Positions 11,650 to 24,545 are shown, counted from the stretch's first letter. The stretch: DNA of 64,000 bases from Apostichopus japonicus (GCF_037975245.1 NC_092575.1:139001-203000), one strand, 5' to 3'. Notes: generated by a model not told the origin, from the letters alone. Numbers and translations are program-made.

Positions 11650-12520
11650 ACTAAGTAACTAAGTAACACTAAGTAACACGATATCTCAAGGTAAGAATCA
11701 TGTATACTTTTCGTACTTGACATGTATACGCCCCATATCGAGTAGACAAAGCGTATTGTTTTTGGTGGAAGACAGAGGTAATTGAAGTCACCAGAGGTCA
11801 AACGCTGAAAACTTTGTAAACACGATATCTCATGATAGCAAGAATGGAAGTATGAATAATATTTTATACTTGGCATGCGTATGCGTCATATTGAGCAGAA
11901 GACTCCGATTGCGTTTGGTGCGGGTCAAAGATCATCTGATGTCACCAGTGGTCAAATAATCAGTGTAAGCACTTTATCTCAAGATACGTAGGAAGCATGG
12001 ATACCTTTCATACTTACATGTGGATGCGTCATATTGTGAGGAAGAAGCCTGTAGTTGTTCGTGGAGGTCAAAAGTCTTATAAGGTCACTATCTGAGTAAA
12101 AAAAACTGGAAACCTTGTGAACAGGATATCTCCAGATAGGAGGCAAGAATACTTCTCACATTTATCTTGTGGATGTGTTATAATTAGTAAATAACTACGT
12201 TGTTTTTTAGTGGAGGCCAAAGGTCATCTGAGGTCACCAGTGGTCAAATTCTGAATACCCTTTATACATGATATCTCATGGTAGAAGCCACGGATATTTC
12301 TCATACATGGTATATGGATTTGCCCAATAAAAAACACCTGTTGTTGTTGGTGTAGGTCAAAGTTCGCTTGAGGTCACCAGAGGCAAAAACTCTGACAATC
12401 GTTAAACATGATATCTAAAGATAGAAATCATGGATACTTCTCATACTTGGTGTGTGCCTGTGTGGATCCATTGCATTGAGTAAAAGATCCCTATTATTTC
12501 TGGTGAAGGTGTATATTGCC
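11650..12520 (+). repeat. Degenerate ~145-bp tandem repeat rich in AGGTCA half-sites, inside intron 1
   Basis: About five diverged units, recognisable by GAGGTCACCAGAGGTCAAA-like blocks near 11785, 11935, 12083, 12226 and 12369 and by the recurring ACATGATATCTCA motif between them. It is the same family, in opposite orientation, as the array at 52740-54600. It fills most of the intron between the two coding exons of the PTB gene. Confidence 0.75.
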
Positions 12521-12904
12521 ACGTACAGTAGACTGACCTGTGTTTAGCATGCTATAGGGTAATTGTACATCAAAAAAGTGGTTCTGGGAATTTATAATTT
12601 AAAAGCTATTTCTGGCGAACAAGCAAAAGTCTAATGTAATGAAGTCATCGAAACATCAATGCATTTTGCATTCAGGTTGTGTTATAGAACTTTGTTGGCC
12701 TGTAGTATTTGTTATATGAAGTCCCAAAATCCCGGTCTATTACGAGATGTGACGGTCAAACACTGCAGTAAGTTTGTTTCACAATACAGAAAAGGTAAAT
12801 ACAATGCTGGAAATATATAAATGCGATATAAGAGAATTGTACATGCTTTTATCCAGAGATTCTCGTAATAAGGACTTTCTTGCACCTTCTGTTTGATTTC
12901 ACAG

Positions 12905-12998
12905 AGAGATCTACTTCAATAAGAGCAACCCGAGTCGTATTTCAACCGAATCGAACGGGGACGTAGAAGAGGATGAAAAAGACAACAGCAACGTGTAG
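12905..12998 (+). CDS. PTB/PID-domain protein, FAM43-like, copy 1, exon 2 (C-terminus)
   Basis: Joined to 10476-11635. The acceptor is TTTCACAG before AGAGATC; its first base completes codon 387 (Arg). It adds 30 further residues, beginning EIYFNKSNPS and ending acidic (DVEEDEKDNSNV), then TAG. Phase matches the donor exactly. The next AG, two bases on, would give an early stop after a few residues, so I chose the first. The intron is 1,269 bp. Confidence 0.75.
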
Positions 12999-13062
12999 AT
13001 AGGAATGGTTTCGTAGAAGAGGATGAAACAGACGAACCAACGACGTGCAGATAATAATGGTT
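12958..13062 (+). repeat. Tandem duplication of the C-terminal coding end into the 3' UTR
   Basis: The block CGTAGAAGAGGATGAAAAAG at 12961 recurs, with a few changes, at 13012 (CGTAGAAGAGGATGAAACAG), about 51 bp later. The first copy contains the end of the coding sequence and its TAG. In the second copy the equivalent codon is CAG. Confidence 0.7.
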
Positions 13063-13395
13063 CGCGGCAGGATTGCATGTATCTTGTCCACTATCATCTG
13101 TGTTGGAGGATTAGAAGCACAGTAGTTTATATTTAAAATGTACGTTGAATTATCTTTAGTAAACTCACGAGTTTATTTCTTTACAATAATATTTGTTAAT
13201 ATTCTTTGTTACAGTCGCATCTGCAAGTACGGTGTAAGTAATCTAACTTTCAGTGCATATTGGTTAATGGAAGTAACGTACCCTATCAGGTTTGTGCATA
13301 ATGATCTGTTTGTTAACATAACATGAAAGAACTTTGGTATCGGTATCTCTCTGTAAAAGACGAAGTGCCTATGAAAGACAACTATATATACAATC

Positions 13396-13850
13396 TGGAC
13401 ATTAGGTGGAAAATAAGGGATACACCCAAACATTAGGTGACGACCAGGGTGTAAATAAGGGACGCACCGATACATTAGGTGACGAGAAAGAAGGACACCA
13501 AGGTGTAAATAAGGAATACACCCATACATTAGGTGGTGTTAATAAGGGATACACCCATACATTAGGTGGTGTTAATAAGGGATACACCCATACATTAGGT
13601 GACGAGGATGAAAGACACCAGGGGGTAAATAAGGGATACATCCATACATTAGGTGACGAGATAGAAGGACACCAGGATGTAAATAGGGATACACCCATAC
13701 ATTAGGTGACGAGGATGAAGGACACCAAGGTGTAAATAAGGGATATTCCCATACATTAGGTGACGAGAAAGAAGGACACCAGGGTATAAATAAGGGATAT
13801 AGCACTACAATAGGTGACAGAAGAGGCAACCAGTTCAGCCAATAAAGGAT
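13396..13850 (+). repeat. Minisatellite, ~54-bp unit with ~30-bp short forms
   Basis: Repeated units contain AAATAAGGGATACACCCATA, CATTAGGTGACGAG and GAAGGACACCAGGGTG. Two to three units lack the GACGAG...CACCAGG part and are ~30 bp long. Open frames on both strands here are by-products of a period divisible by three. Confidence 0.9.
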
Positions 13851-13869
13851 ACAGTTAAACAAAGGGAAA

Positions 13870-14779
13870 TCAGGTACACCAGGCTATACATGTAGTTTAA
13901 GAGATGTTAAAGAAGGATAACAGTGAATATTCCAGTACTATAGAAATAATAAAGAAGAACTCAAGTGGACAATAAAAGATAAATCATACTCATTGGCATA
14001 CGGTTCTTCATGCAAAAGAAGAATATTAGGGAGACAGTGGGGCGGGGGGAGTGGGTGTCATACCTACGTATCCTGTAGGGTGGTTAAAAAGAGGTACATG
14101 ATATACTAATAGGGCATGATATTTGTAGTATGCACTATCGGTAATGAGAATGTGGATCAGGTAGAAATTTGGGTTAGTGTACTATGTGGGAGATCAAAAA
14201 GCCAAGTAACATTCAGAATCGAATCATCTTATTATGAAATGCTACAAGGTTTGATTATCAATGTGATTCTCGATGGTTAATAATTAATTAAAAAAATAAT
14301 TAATAGCTGGTTAGCGGTACACATGAAGAAACTAACTTATGGAGACAAATGCTACCAAGATGGCATGTATTTGTGTTTGTCTTTATGCGTCTGTGTGCAT
14401 GTAACAGTTATTGCACATTATAAATGGATGTCTGTGACCCCAAGAGACACATAGTATGTTATTTAATAAACATATTGTGCTCTGTCCCAAAAAACACACA
14501 TTTCAATCATCCGTCGAAGTGTCACCCTGCCTAAGTGTCCACTTGAAAGTAAAATGATATGACTTAAGTAGACTCAGCAGATTACACTTTCTACTCAAAC
14601 TATACAGGGGTGGGGGGGGGGGGTGATGCAATGTTTATAAACTTCCAGGTAGCCACTGGGTGTGAACCCTAGCTGCATATAAACTGTGGCAAGGCATGAC
14701 AAAGACGTTTAATTTCTTGTTATATTTTTGATGTGGGGGAAGGGGGGTGTATGGTTGGGAGTGGGGTCGATTTGGATTA

Positions 14780-14785
<6 letters not shown>
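13870..14785. other. Gene-free stretch
   Basis: No gene recognised. It has G-runs at 14040 and 14608 and a short (TA)n run at 14787-14812. Confidence 0.4.
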
Positions 14786-14818
<33 letters not shown>

Positions 14819-14830
14819 TTCTGTCATAGT

Positions 14831-15603
14831 CAGGGGCGTAGCGAGCGGGGGGGTGTGGGGGGGTGTCACACCCCCCCCCCCCAATAATTTGGTCGCTGTC
14901 GGCAAATTTTGGGTCTGTCGGCAAAAGGAGAAAAGGTGAAGAGAGCGGAAGGGGAAGAAAGAAGGAAAGCTGAATAGAGAAAAGGAGAACGGGAGCTTCT
15001 TCCGTGCCAAATTTGACTTAAAATATGCACCAGATTGCATCTAAGGACGTTTCAAAACTAAAAATTTTCCAAAGGGGAGGGGTAACCCCTACCCCTAGAC
15101 CCCTCCCCCATTTCAGTCACCACTTCCAGATCCGTCGGCAAATCAAATTTGACTTAAAATATGAACCAGATTGCATCTAAGGACGTTTCAAAACTAAAAT
15201 TTTCCAAAAGGGTAGGGGACACCCACTCCCCTTAGACCCCTCCCCCATTTCAGTCACCACTTCCAGATCCGTCGGCAAATCAAATTTGACTTAAAATATG
15301 CACCAGATTGCATCTAAGGACGTTTCAAAACTAAAAATTTTCCAAAGGGGAGGGGGACACCCCCTCCCCTTAGACCCCTCCCCCATTTCAGTCACCACTT
15401 CCAATTCCGTCGGCAAATCAAATTTGACTTAAAATGTGCACCAGATTGCATCTAAGGGCGTTTCAAAACTAAAAATTTTCCAAAGGGGAGGGGGACACCC
15501 CCTCCCCTTAAACCCCTCCCCCATTCCAGTCACCACTTCCAGATCCGTCGGCAAATCAAATTCTCCACACCCCCCCAACAAAAACTCCTTCGCTACGCCC
15601 CTG
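14831..15603. mobile_element. Non-autonomous hAT element with internal ~137-bp tandem repeats, 773 bp
   Basis: The ends are inverted repeats: CAGGGGCGTAGCGA at the left and its exact complement at the right (15590-15603), followed inward on both sides by a G-rich/C-rich GGGGGGGTGTGG block. An exact 8-bp direct repeat, GTCATAGT, flanks it (14823-14830 and 15604-15611). This defines an intact hAT-type insertion. The interior is four copies of a ~137-bp unit (anchor CCAGATTGCATCTAAG near 15030, 15166, 15303, 15441) with no transposase, so it must have been moved by an enzyme made elsewhere. Confidence 0.9.
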
Positions 15604-15611
15604 GTCATAGT

Positions 15612-18600
15612 ACGACTTCCTTAACATGAAAAACGAGACTTTAACATGCCATTGAAACTTCTCGACATTTCCATGGTAAGTGCCCAATATTCGGTGAGTG
15701 TTACTCTCCGCAGGTAACACAAATTTCCACTTTCTCAAATAACGAAGAATCAACACTTCAAACCCTTCGTCTATGTTTCGTTATTAAGAAATCATTTCTC
15801 TCGCAAAAAAATGATCAAAGATAACGTGTTTTAAAGAGAAATTCGTACACCACTTATATATTGAATGAATAATCGTTTATATTATGTTTGTATTCATTTA
15901 TTGCAACTTAAGAGTAGTGTTAGTGTGTTACCTAGCATACATCGGTGAATATCATGTTCGTAGTCTATGGCGCTAATGTCATAGCAACGTATCTATATAC
16001 CTATCGATCTGTCAACACCAGTTCAAAGGTCGTTGCTTGTAGACTATTTGCATGGTCCCGACGAACGTTGTCATGGTTATTGTCCATGTGAGGGACTTCA
16101 TAAATCTTTACACAAAAAGTTATGTTAAAGGATGCATGTATGGCGCGCCATCTGTGTCAGATCAAGGGGAATCGACATATATACCAATTTGAATCAGTGT
16201 GGGCCAAATTAAATCGAACTCTGAAAATTAAAAATAATAACAGTGATTTATAACGCGTTCGTATCCAACCAGAAAAGAGCGCTCAAGGCGCAAAAAAACA
16301 AATGAAATCCTTCAAAATTAATGTAAAGTGTCCATGAAAGCTTGTTGCATAGGTAAGCTTTAAGCTTCTTTATAAAGGAGAAGACACTCTTAGCCGACTT
16401 GATTCTAAATGGTAACAGCTTCAAAAACTGTTACGCATGTTAACTCCAACAACAACAAATTGTTGAACTCCATATGTAATATGTGGACCCCCTTACCGAG
16501 TACAAGAAGCTTATGGCATTTCGTGGAGTTTAAAGATAGGTCACTGAATGTGAAAGTCTGAAACCTATTAATATGATGCTTCAACAACAAAGATTGTGTA
16601 ACATGCTAAGCATGTGCATCGAACTTAGTGCAATATATCTGTTGCTCTTACTAAAGGTGAAAAAAGGCCCACAGAGGTCCATAGAAGTCCATGATTGGGA
16701 AACCTATTTAGCAAACATGACAGCCCAAAGCAACATTTTCATGAACTTGATTTACGCGAATCAACCACACTGAGTAGCTTCTACATAAGAAGTCAAAAAA
16801 TTACACTAATGTACCTCGTTATAGACCATATGGACATGTCAACGTTGTATTTCCATTCCACATTTTAATTAGTGAAATTTCCCTTTATATCCCTTTAAGG
16901 CTGATCAATGTAAGTGGTTGGACTATGCTACTTAGGATAATACACATACCTGTAGGCCAGTTTCTCAGATCAATGGCTTTACTAGAGAAAAGGAGCATGG
17001 GGCACGTGCACACCCCCCCCCCCAAAAAAAGAATGTTCTCCCCTCCCTGGTGCCACCCAAAATGACATTTGCCATGTTTAAAAAGTTTGGCAGAAAGATA
17101 CAAACCTTATGATTCTATAATCGTTTGACTATAATTTACTGAATTTTCGTAATATAGAATTAACATTTAGTGTTTTCTGTAATGGTCATGTTTACTACTA
17201 GTTACTGATTTTTTTTATTGCAACTACGGGTCGCTAAATTTCATGTTGTCTAGAGTTTTCTCAAACTATCTAACTGATATCAAGTGAGCCTTTGCAGAGT
17301 TTCAATTTGTGAGTAAGAAAGTCATTAAATGGTTTAACAAAGCTGGAATGACATGGAAAACTATAGAATCAACAACATTCACTCCAAACTTTTGCTAGAA
17401 AAACAACTAAATATGGTAATAGCTCAATCTGTTCTTCTGAACAGAAAGAACACTGTGACATGGGCACTGTGAATGTGTGCATTATTTCATACTCTACTTA
17501 GCCTATATAATGTGTGAATTATTGTCACTGTATGTTATATCCATACTATACGTAATACCATGTCTATGGCCCGCTAACTGAGGCATGTGCGTCACCAGTA
17601 TCATAAATTATAGAAATATGATGACGAGGACGATGATTATGATGATGACGTTTCCCGAGTCCATGATAGGTTCAATGTCCCCAACAAACTTGTGCAACCG
17701 ATATGCGGAGAAAAACCTAACCTTCGAAGTATACGTTAGTCGTGAGATGATGTTTGCTTATTTGCTGTTTAGTTAAGGATCAGCACAGGACTATTTGTTG
17801 TGTTGTTACAGTGCAAGTATCAGAACATGGAAAACTACCTCGGGCAAGACTTACATATGCTATCATTATATGGCGTCATATTATGTCGTCATCGGACTGA
17901 CCTCGTGACACCATACGTCATAATTATGAACATGTCGTTGTCGTAAGTAATCCATGCTTCTCTTGGCTATAGTCAGGCGACATTTTGTACCACCAGGATA
18001 TAATTCAAACCATCATCGGTGAGAACAGATGATTTGCTATTTAGGATTGAAAAAGGTTTTTTTCACCTCGTTTCACACGCAGACATTTTGCATACGTAAC
18101 TTCTCAGTCACCCTCAGTTGGTGAATAGAGCTGGAGTACGAACGAAGAACTGTGAGCTAGCTACGTAGATCGATATCGATGGCTAGTGTAGTGGGAGGCA
18201 GTCAGCTGCAATGAAAGCATGTATGCAGAAATCAGAAATTTATTCTTCCCTCGATCTCTATATATTGGATGAAATGCATGGTAACATTTCCTATTCTTCT
18301 TCATGTGATGCCGACTGGTTACTTTAATAACAAGAGTGTGAAACTATATCAAATCATCAATCCAAAAGTAATTTATGCCAAAGTCAAGTTACGTATGATC
18401 TGTCTATCCAAGAAATCATCTTTTCTGATTTTTTGGAAAGTTATACATTTTCGAGTATCTGCTGTTTCAATTTTGGCTGTTGACTGTTTAAAATGGCACC
18501 ATCATGATGAAGCAACGCCATGCCGATTCAGAAGTTAAACTGTCTCGAGTCTCGGAAGTGGCCCCGATAAATATCTCCTGATCATCACTACAACTTTCGT

Positions 18601-18985
18601 AGGTTTAATTTGATCTGCATCTAACATATAGAATTGGCAAAATCATTCATTACTCTAATTTGACGATATGGAATCCCCTCTTCACTTTTCCCACCCACCC
18701 CCCCCCCCATCCACCCAGAGTGCCCAACGCCCACCCACAGTTGACAACCTATTGTTTGATACTAACTACACACCTCTAAATTGGCTGGATTCACCAGTGA
18801 TGTTGCTCTCCCTCTTTTCTCCCCCTTTCCCGTGTTTTCCTGACTATATGGACTCTAATGGTTAAACGATCGGATGTTTCGCTAATATCAGCGTACGTGT
18901 ATACAGTTTATATATTTAACCGGCAGCGTGGGTCTCTTTTGATTAATCATCGAAAATATACTCAATTAACTGATGAAATTCAATT
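15612..18985. other. Gene-free stretch
   Basis: No gene recognised. A segment at about 16990-17035 (GGGGCACGTGCACACCCCCC) resembles the interior of the hAT element at 1742-2074 and may be a relic of the same family. Short open frames show no domain. Confidence 0.4.
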
Positions 18986-19009
18986 ATGTTCCAAACTCTA
19001 CCCCTCGCA

Positions 19010-20085
19010 GTTCCCACCTCCATTTCTATTGCCTTTGCCCCAACCCTTCGCTCTGACTACCCCCATTACTATTTCACTTGCTTCAAGCTCTCCCACTCCC
19101 CACCACAATTACTATTTCCCTTGCTTCAACCCATCCCCCCCCCCCACCTCCGTTTCTATTTCCCTTGCTATAAACCCTTCAGTCCATCCCCCACATCCGT
19201 GACATCCATTTCTATTTCCCTTGCTTCAACCCCTGCCCTCACCACCTCCATTTTTATTTCCCTTGCTTCAACCCCTCCCTTCCCCACCTCCAGTTTTATT
19301 TCCCTTGCTTCAACACCTCCCCGTCCCCACCTCCATTTCTATTTCCCTTGCTTCAACCCCTCCCCTCCCCACCTCCATTTATGTTTCCCTTGCTTCAACC
19401 ACTCCCTCTTCCCAACTCCATTTCTATTTCCCTTGCTTCAACCCCTCCCTTCCCCACCTCCATTTCTATTTCCCTTGCTTCAAGCCCTCCACTCCCCACC
19501 TCCATTTTTATTTCCCTTGCTTCAACCCCTCTCCGTGCCCACCTCCATTTCTATTTCCCTGGCTTCAACCCCTCCCGTCCCCATCTCCATTTCTATTTCC
19601 CTTGCTTCAACCCCTCCCCTCCCCACCTCCATTTCTATTTCCCTTGCTTCAAACCCTTCCCTCCCCCACATCCATTTCTATTCCCCTCAACCCCTGTCCC
19701 TCCCCACCTTCCGATCTTTTCCCCTTGATTCAACCCATTTCCCACCTCCATTTATATTTACCTTGCTTCAACCCTTCCCCTCCCCGCCTCCAGTTTCATT
19801 TCCCTTGCTTCGACCCCTGCACTCACCACCTCCATTTCTATTTCCCTTGCTTCAACCCCTCCCTTCCCCACCTCCGGTTTTTCCCTTGCTTCCATTCCTC
19901 CCCGTCCCCACCTCCATTTCTATTTCACTTGCTTCAACCCCTCCCCTCCCATCCCCACCTCCATTTATGTTTCCCTTGCTTCAACCACTCCCTCTTCCCA
20001 ACTCCATTTCTATTTCCCTTGCTTCAACCCCTCCCCTCCCCTCCCACCTCCATTTCTATTTCCCTTGCCCCAAGCTATTGGTTCC
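19010..20085 (+). repeat. C/T-rich minisatellite, ~42-bp unit, about 25 copies
   Basis: Variants of TTCCCTTGCTTCAACCCCTC followed by CCCACCTCCATTTCTAT. The strand is strongly asymmetric: almost all purines are on the minus strand. Open frames up to 416 residues arise because 42 is divisible by three and stop codons are rare in the unit; they are not genes. Long polypurine-polypyrimidine tracts can form triplex DNA. Confidence 0.92.
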
Positions 20086-20680
20086 ACCACTGATAACATT
20101 TAAAGAGTGTCACAATGTTCAGTATAGGGCCTCATTATTCGGTTCGATAAATGGAATGACATACGTAGTTCCAATTATTGCGTGTTGTCTGTGTTCATGT
20201 TTAGCCACGGACGGAAGCCGTAAATGTAAAAAATAGTACAATTGAGGAATGCGTTACATCTCAGGCCTGTGCGGCTGCCTCCGACGTTATATATATATAT
20301 ATATATAGCGACAAAACAAAACATTCGATTCGCTGCCATGGAGACGTTGAGGGGTAGGACCCCGGGTCAAAGTTTATCCCCAAAAATGCGATTATTCCCA
20401 GTTGTAAGAGCGTACCAAGCAGACGTTGATGGATTGTACCTCGTGATAAACAATGTATCGCCAAGTTAGTTATTTTTAGATGACTATAACAATTTGTGTA
20501 ACCTTTTCCCGCTTTGTACTTCCAAGTGAATGGAAATACAGAAACTGGCAGAGGCAGGCCTATAGTTGTCCTGTTGTACGGTATGTCCAAAATGGGTCTA
20601 CGTATTCCTTCTCTTTTCTTGACTGTATATATTGTACGGTATCGCCAGATTGGTCCAGGTGTAATACCCTATCCTCCTTT

Positions 20681-21200
20681 AACCCGGTACTTCAGTACAA
20701 GATTGTTTCCATGTACACCTCATCCTCATTAACCCGGTAATACAGTACAAGATTATTACCATGTACACCTCATCCTCTTTAACCCGGTAATACAGTACAA
20801 GATTATTACCATGTACACCTCATCCTCTTTAACCCGGTAATACAGTACAAGATTATTACCATGTACACCTCATCCTCTTTAACCCGGTAATACAGTACAA
20901 GATTATTACCATGTACACCTCATCCTCTTTAACCCGGTAATACAGTACAAGATTATTACCATGTACACCTCATCCTCTTTAACCCGGTAATACAGTACAA
21001 GATTATTACCATGTACACCTCATCCTCATTAACCCGGTAATACAGTACAAGATTATTACCATGTACACCTCATCCTCTTTAACCCGGTAATACAGTACAA
21101 GATTATTACCATGTACACCTCATCCTCTTTAACCCGGTAATACAGTACAAGATTATTACCATGTACACCTCATCCTCTTTAACCCGGTAATACAGTATCT
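20681..21200 (+). repeat. 50-bp minisatellite, ~10 copies
   Basis: Unit contains AACCCGGTAATACAGTACAA, GATTATTACC and ATGTACACCTCATCCTCTTT, with units starting 20731, 20781 and so on every 50 bp. Copies are almost identical. Confidence 0.95.
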
Positions 21201-21915
21201 CCAGATTCTGTCCATGTATACCTCATCCTTTTTAACCCGGTTATACAGATTGTGTCCAGGTGTACCACATCCTCTTTAACCCGTTAAAACGGTATCTCCA
21301 GATTGTGTCCAGGTATACCTCGTCCTCTATAACCAGGTAATACCGATATCTCCAGATTGTGTCCAGATATACTTAATCCACTTTAACCCGGTATATACCT
21401 CATCCTCTTTAACCCGGTAATACCGATATCTCCAGATTGTGTCCAGGTATACCTCATCCTCTTTAAACCGGTAATACCGATATCTCCAGATTGTGTCCAG
21501 GTATACCTCATCCTCTTTAACCCGGTAATACCGATATCTCCAGATTGTGTCCAGGTATACCTCATCCTCTTTAAACCGGTAATACCGATATCTCCAGATT
21601 GTGTCCAGGTATACCTCATCCTCTTTAAACCGGTAATACCGATATCTCCAGATTGTGTCCAGGTATACCTCATCCTCTTTAAACCGGTAATACCGATATC
21701 TCCAGATTATGTCCAGGTATACCTCGATCCTCTTTAAACCGGTAATACCGATATCTCCAGATTGTGTCCAGGTATACCTCATCCTCTTTAACCAGGTAAT
21801 ACCGATATCTCCAGATTGTGTCCAGATATACCTCATCCACTTTAACCCGGTAATACCGATATCTCCAGATTGTGTCCAGGTATTCCTGATCCTCTTGAAC
21901 CCGGTATATACCTTA
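21200..21915 (+). repeat. 60-bp minisatellite sharing a module with the preceding 50-bp array
   Basis: Unit contains CCGGTAATACCGATATCTCC, AGATTGTGTCCAGGTATACC and TCATCCTCTTT, about 11 copies including irregular ones at 21200-21410. It shares the TCATCCTCTTTAACCCGGTA module with the adjacent 50-bp array. The 200-residue frame on the minus strand is a by-product. Confidence 0.93.
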
Positions 21916-22069
21916 TTCTCCTTTATCATGTTGTATCACTAGGTTATGTCTAGGTATAACTTACCCTTCCTTTAGACCGTGTTGAACTGCTAGTAACTTA
22001 CGCTTCATCGTCTAATCCAAAGATGTCTGTGACGAAGTTTGCTGACTGGCTTATTTCTCATATTGCCAT

Positions 22070-22335
22070 ATTGCTCCTCCCTTCCCATCCCCTTCCCCTA
22101 TTCTCAGTGTCTCTTTCCACCTAACCCGATTCACCCACCCTACCCCATCCTCTCCTTCCCCTCCCCCTTTCCCTTCCTCCCCCTTATTCCCCTCCACTTT
22201 TTCTTTCCATTCACCCACCCACCGATCCTCTCCACCATTCCCCACCCTCTCTTCCCCTTCCCCCATTTCCCTCCCCTTTCCAATCCCCTTCCCTACCCTC
22301 AACTTTGCGCCCTCCTCCCCCGATGTAGGCCCTGC
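22070..22335 (+). repeat. Pyrimidine-rich (C/T) tract
   Basis: About 265 bp almost free of G on the plus strand (CCTTCCCCTCCC-type). No clear repeat period. Open frames here are compositional. Confidence 0.8.
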
Positions 22336-22339
22336 CCTT

Positions 22340-24545
22340 TTAACGGATTTATACCACTAAATACAATGGTAGTATGCTACTTCGATATGAAGACTTCCAT
22401 CAAGCTAATCCATTTATCGGTGATCATAATAAAGTTCATTTTTACGTGCTATAAATTGTTACTGGTTAATTCCAGTGTCGGGTACAAAGTCCCCAAATGT
22501 GTGTGCCTGGGTTTGCGTGCATTGTTTTGCGTACTAATGGCTAGTCCTGTAGGTTAACTATACAAGGAATCCGTTGTAACTACGTAACCATATAACTGTG
22601 AGACATCTGATTTCACAACGTTGATAATATTATCTATTGTTCACCTTAGCACGCAATATATTTAACTCGCATATGGCGATGGACTTTTTCATTTTTGATT
22701 CAGGTATTTAATTGCTCTTTTTTACGGTGTGTGCGAACACACTTGAATGAGCTTGTACAATACGAGCTTGGTACCGCTAGCCGTTCCATTACGTCAGTTC
22801 TTTTGTTGAGGTGTTTGCCAGCTATAGGCGTAAGTGATTATATTTGCTCGGAACGTGTGACAGTGATATCGAGACTGATAGTTATATAGTGTAACTACTA
22901 CTAAGATCATACTCCGTGTAAAGCGAGTGTTGTCTTCAGGCAATAGCCATACTGAAGAAAATGACTCGTAGGCCTACGACCGTTGGTGCTTTGTGGTGAT
23001 TTAATTATTCTACTGTAGAAGAGATTGGAAACGATATGGACACGTAGCCAACTATTGACAAGTACAGTTAAGTATCTCCATCACAACTTTGGCAAAAACA
23101 CGTTCAAATGCGTACATGACTTGAGTCAACGAGTGATTAAATCCAGGTAGGTGATTCACTGGTAAGATCCTTATGATGGTTGCTCAACTAAACTACATGT
23201 GTCGTTATTACAGCTCGTTATGACGGAGAAACTCCCTCCCCTACCCACTTCCCTCCCCGCCACCATCGATCGTAAGTTGTGAGTAACCATTCAATTGGGG
23301 GAGTTTGTTACATTCCGTATGGGAAAAATAAGACCCATTCCGTTGGATGTGCATCCCCCCCCCCCCCTTCCACATACACACAATTAAGCCGCAAGCAAAA
23401 TTAAGGAGAATTCAGTAGAACAATCTTGCGTTTTGACCTAACTTGTAGTTTAAATATGCTTCAGAATGCAACAATTAAAGTCTAAATTGTTCTTTGCTCT
23501 GGGCGATGACCCAAGACTCGCTATAGGATTCGGCATCAGCGACCCCGCGCCCACTCCCTACTTTTATATTTCTCTGTCCCGTCCATAAAGACCCCCCCCC
23601 CCCCCACATGCACCTTTGAAATCATATATGCACGTATGCATTACTTTCCAGAAAGCATTACAGCCTACCTCGGGCGTTCAAACTGCAAGCTATTTATGTA
23701 TACGAACTATAACCAGCGTTCGGTTCTATCTTTGAACAATATCTTCCATTATAAGTCAGAGCATGGAGGTAAAAACATCTGTTTTTACCTCCATGGTCAG
23801 AGTGATTTCAATCTATGATAATAAAACATTAATTAAGTTAATAACGATATTTGGCTATCAGATACGTGCTATAAATAACTAATATTTTCATTAAACATTA
23901 TTTAATATTCAAAGAATCTGTTTGATGGAAATATTTTTATTGTTTGTAATACGTGCCACGATAAACACTTTAAGGCTAGTCCACTATCGTGGTATTCTAA
24001 CAAGAATATGCAATGTACGCAGATAATAATACCTCTGAATCTATGTCACTGATAAAGTTAGTTACCTACACATTCTTGGGCGTCACGTTCAGCAAATTCA
24101 ACGGAAACTACAGCTTCAGTGCTTCTTTTTGTACTTCAAACCATCGTCGTATTGGTAATATTAATGCTCCGAAATACTCCAGTGATGGTAGAGGATGGGG
24201 CTGGAAGTGTTTAGCAGTATAGCACGTAATTGTTTTCAAAATACAGCTTCAAAATTCAAATGTTACATGACGTACCTTCCAGAGTAATGGCAGAGATTTG
24301 CAGGGGCTATATATGTAAGGAGAGGGACATCTCACCTTTAATTATCTAAATAACTTTCTGTCAATTTATTAGCGATCATATCTGTAAACTGAAGTATCTG
24401 TCAATAAACAAATTCAAATACGTTCGACTATTCATAGTTTATCACAATGCGTTTCAGACCGGGCACTACGCTTAGATAACAACCACGCCGCTACGATCCT
24501 AATATTAGTAATACGGTAGCAAATAAATATAATTCCTTTTTTCCT
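22340..24545. other. Gene-free flank of the second PTB gene
   Basis: No gene recognised. It contains C-runs at 23347 and 23591 and a perfect 16-bp inverted repeat at 23762-23795. The frame at 24013-24222 has a short LGVTFSKFNGN segment faintly like LINE RT, too weak to call. Confidence 0.4.
23762..23795. repeat. Perfect 16-bp inverted repeat with 2-nt loop
   Basis: CATGGAGGTAAAAACA at 23762-23777, TC, then the exact reverse complement at 23780-23795. It can form a cruciform or hairpin. No transposon or terminator context was recognised. Confidence 0.85.

Noticed and set aside
18986-20236. 416-residue frame (and shorter ones) rich in Pro, Phe, Ser, Leu
   Set aside because: It is the translation of a 42-bp C/T-rich minisatellite; the period is a multiple of three so stops are absent in all three forward frames.
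21327-21929. 200-residue repeat protein on the minus strand
   Set aside because: Translation of the 60-bp array with a 20-residue period; no start context, domain or splice signals.
24013-24222. LINE reverse-transcriptase fragment (LGVTFSKFNGN)
   Set aside because: Only about ten residues look right; no neighbouring RT motif in any frame.
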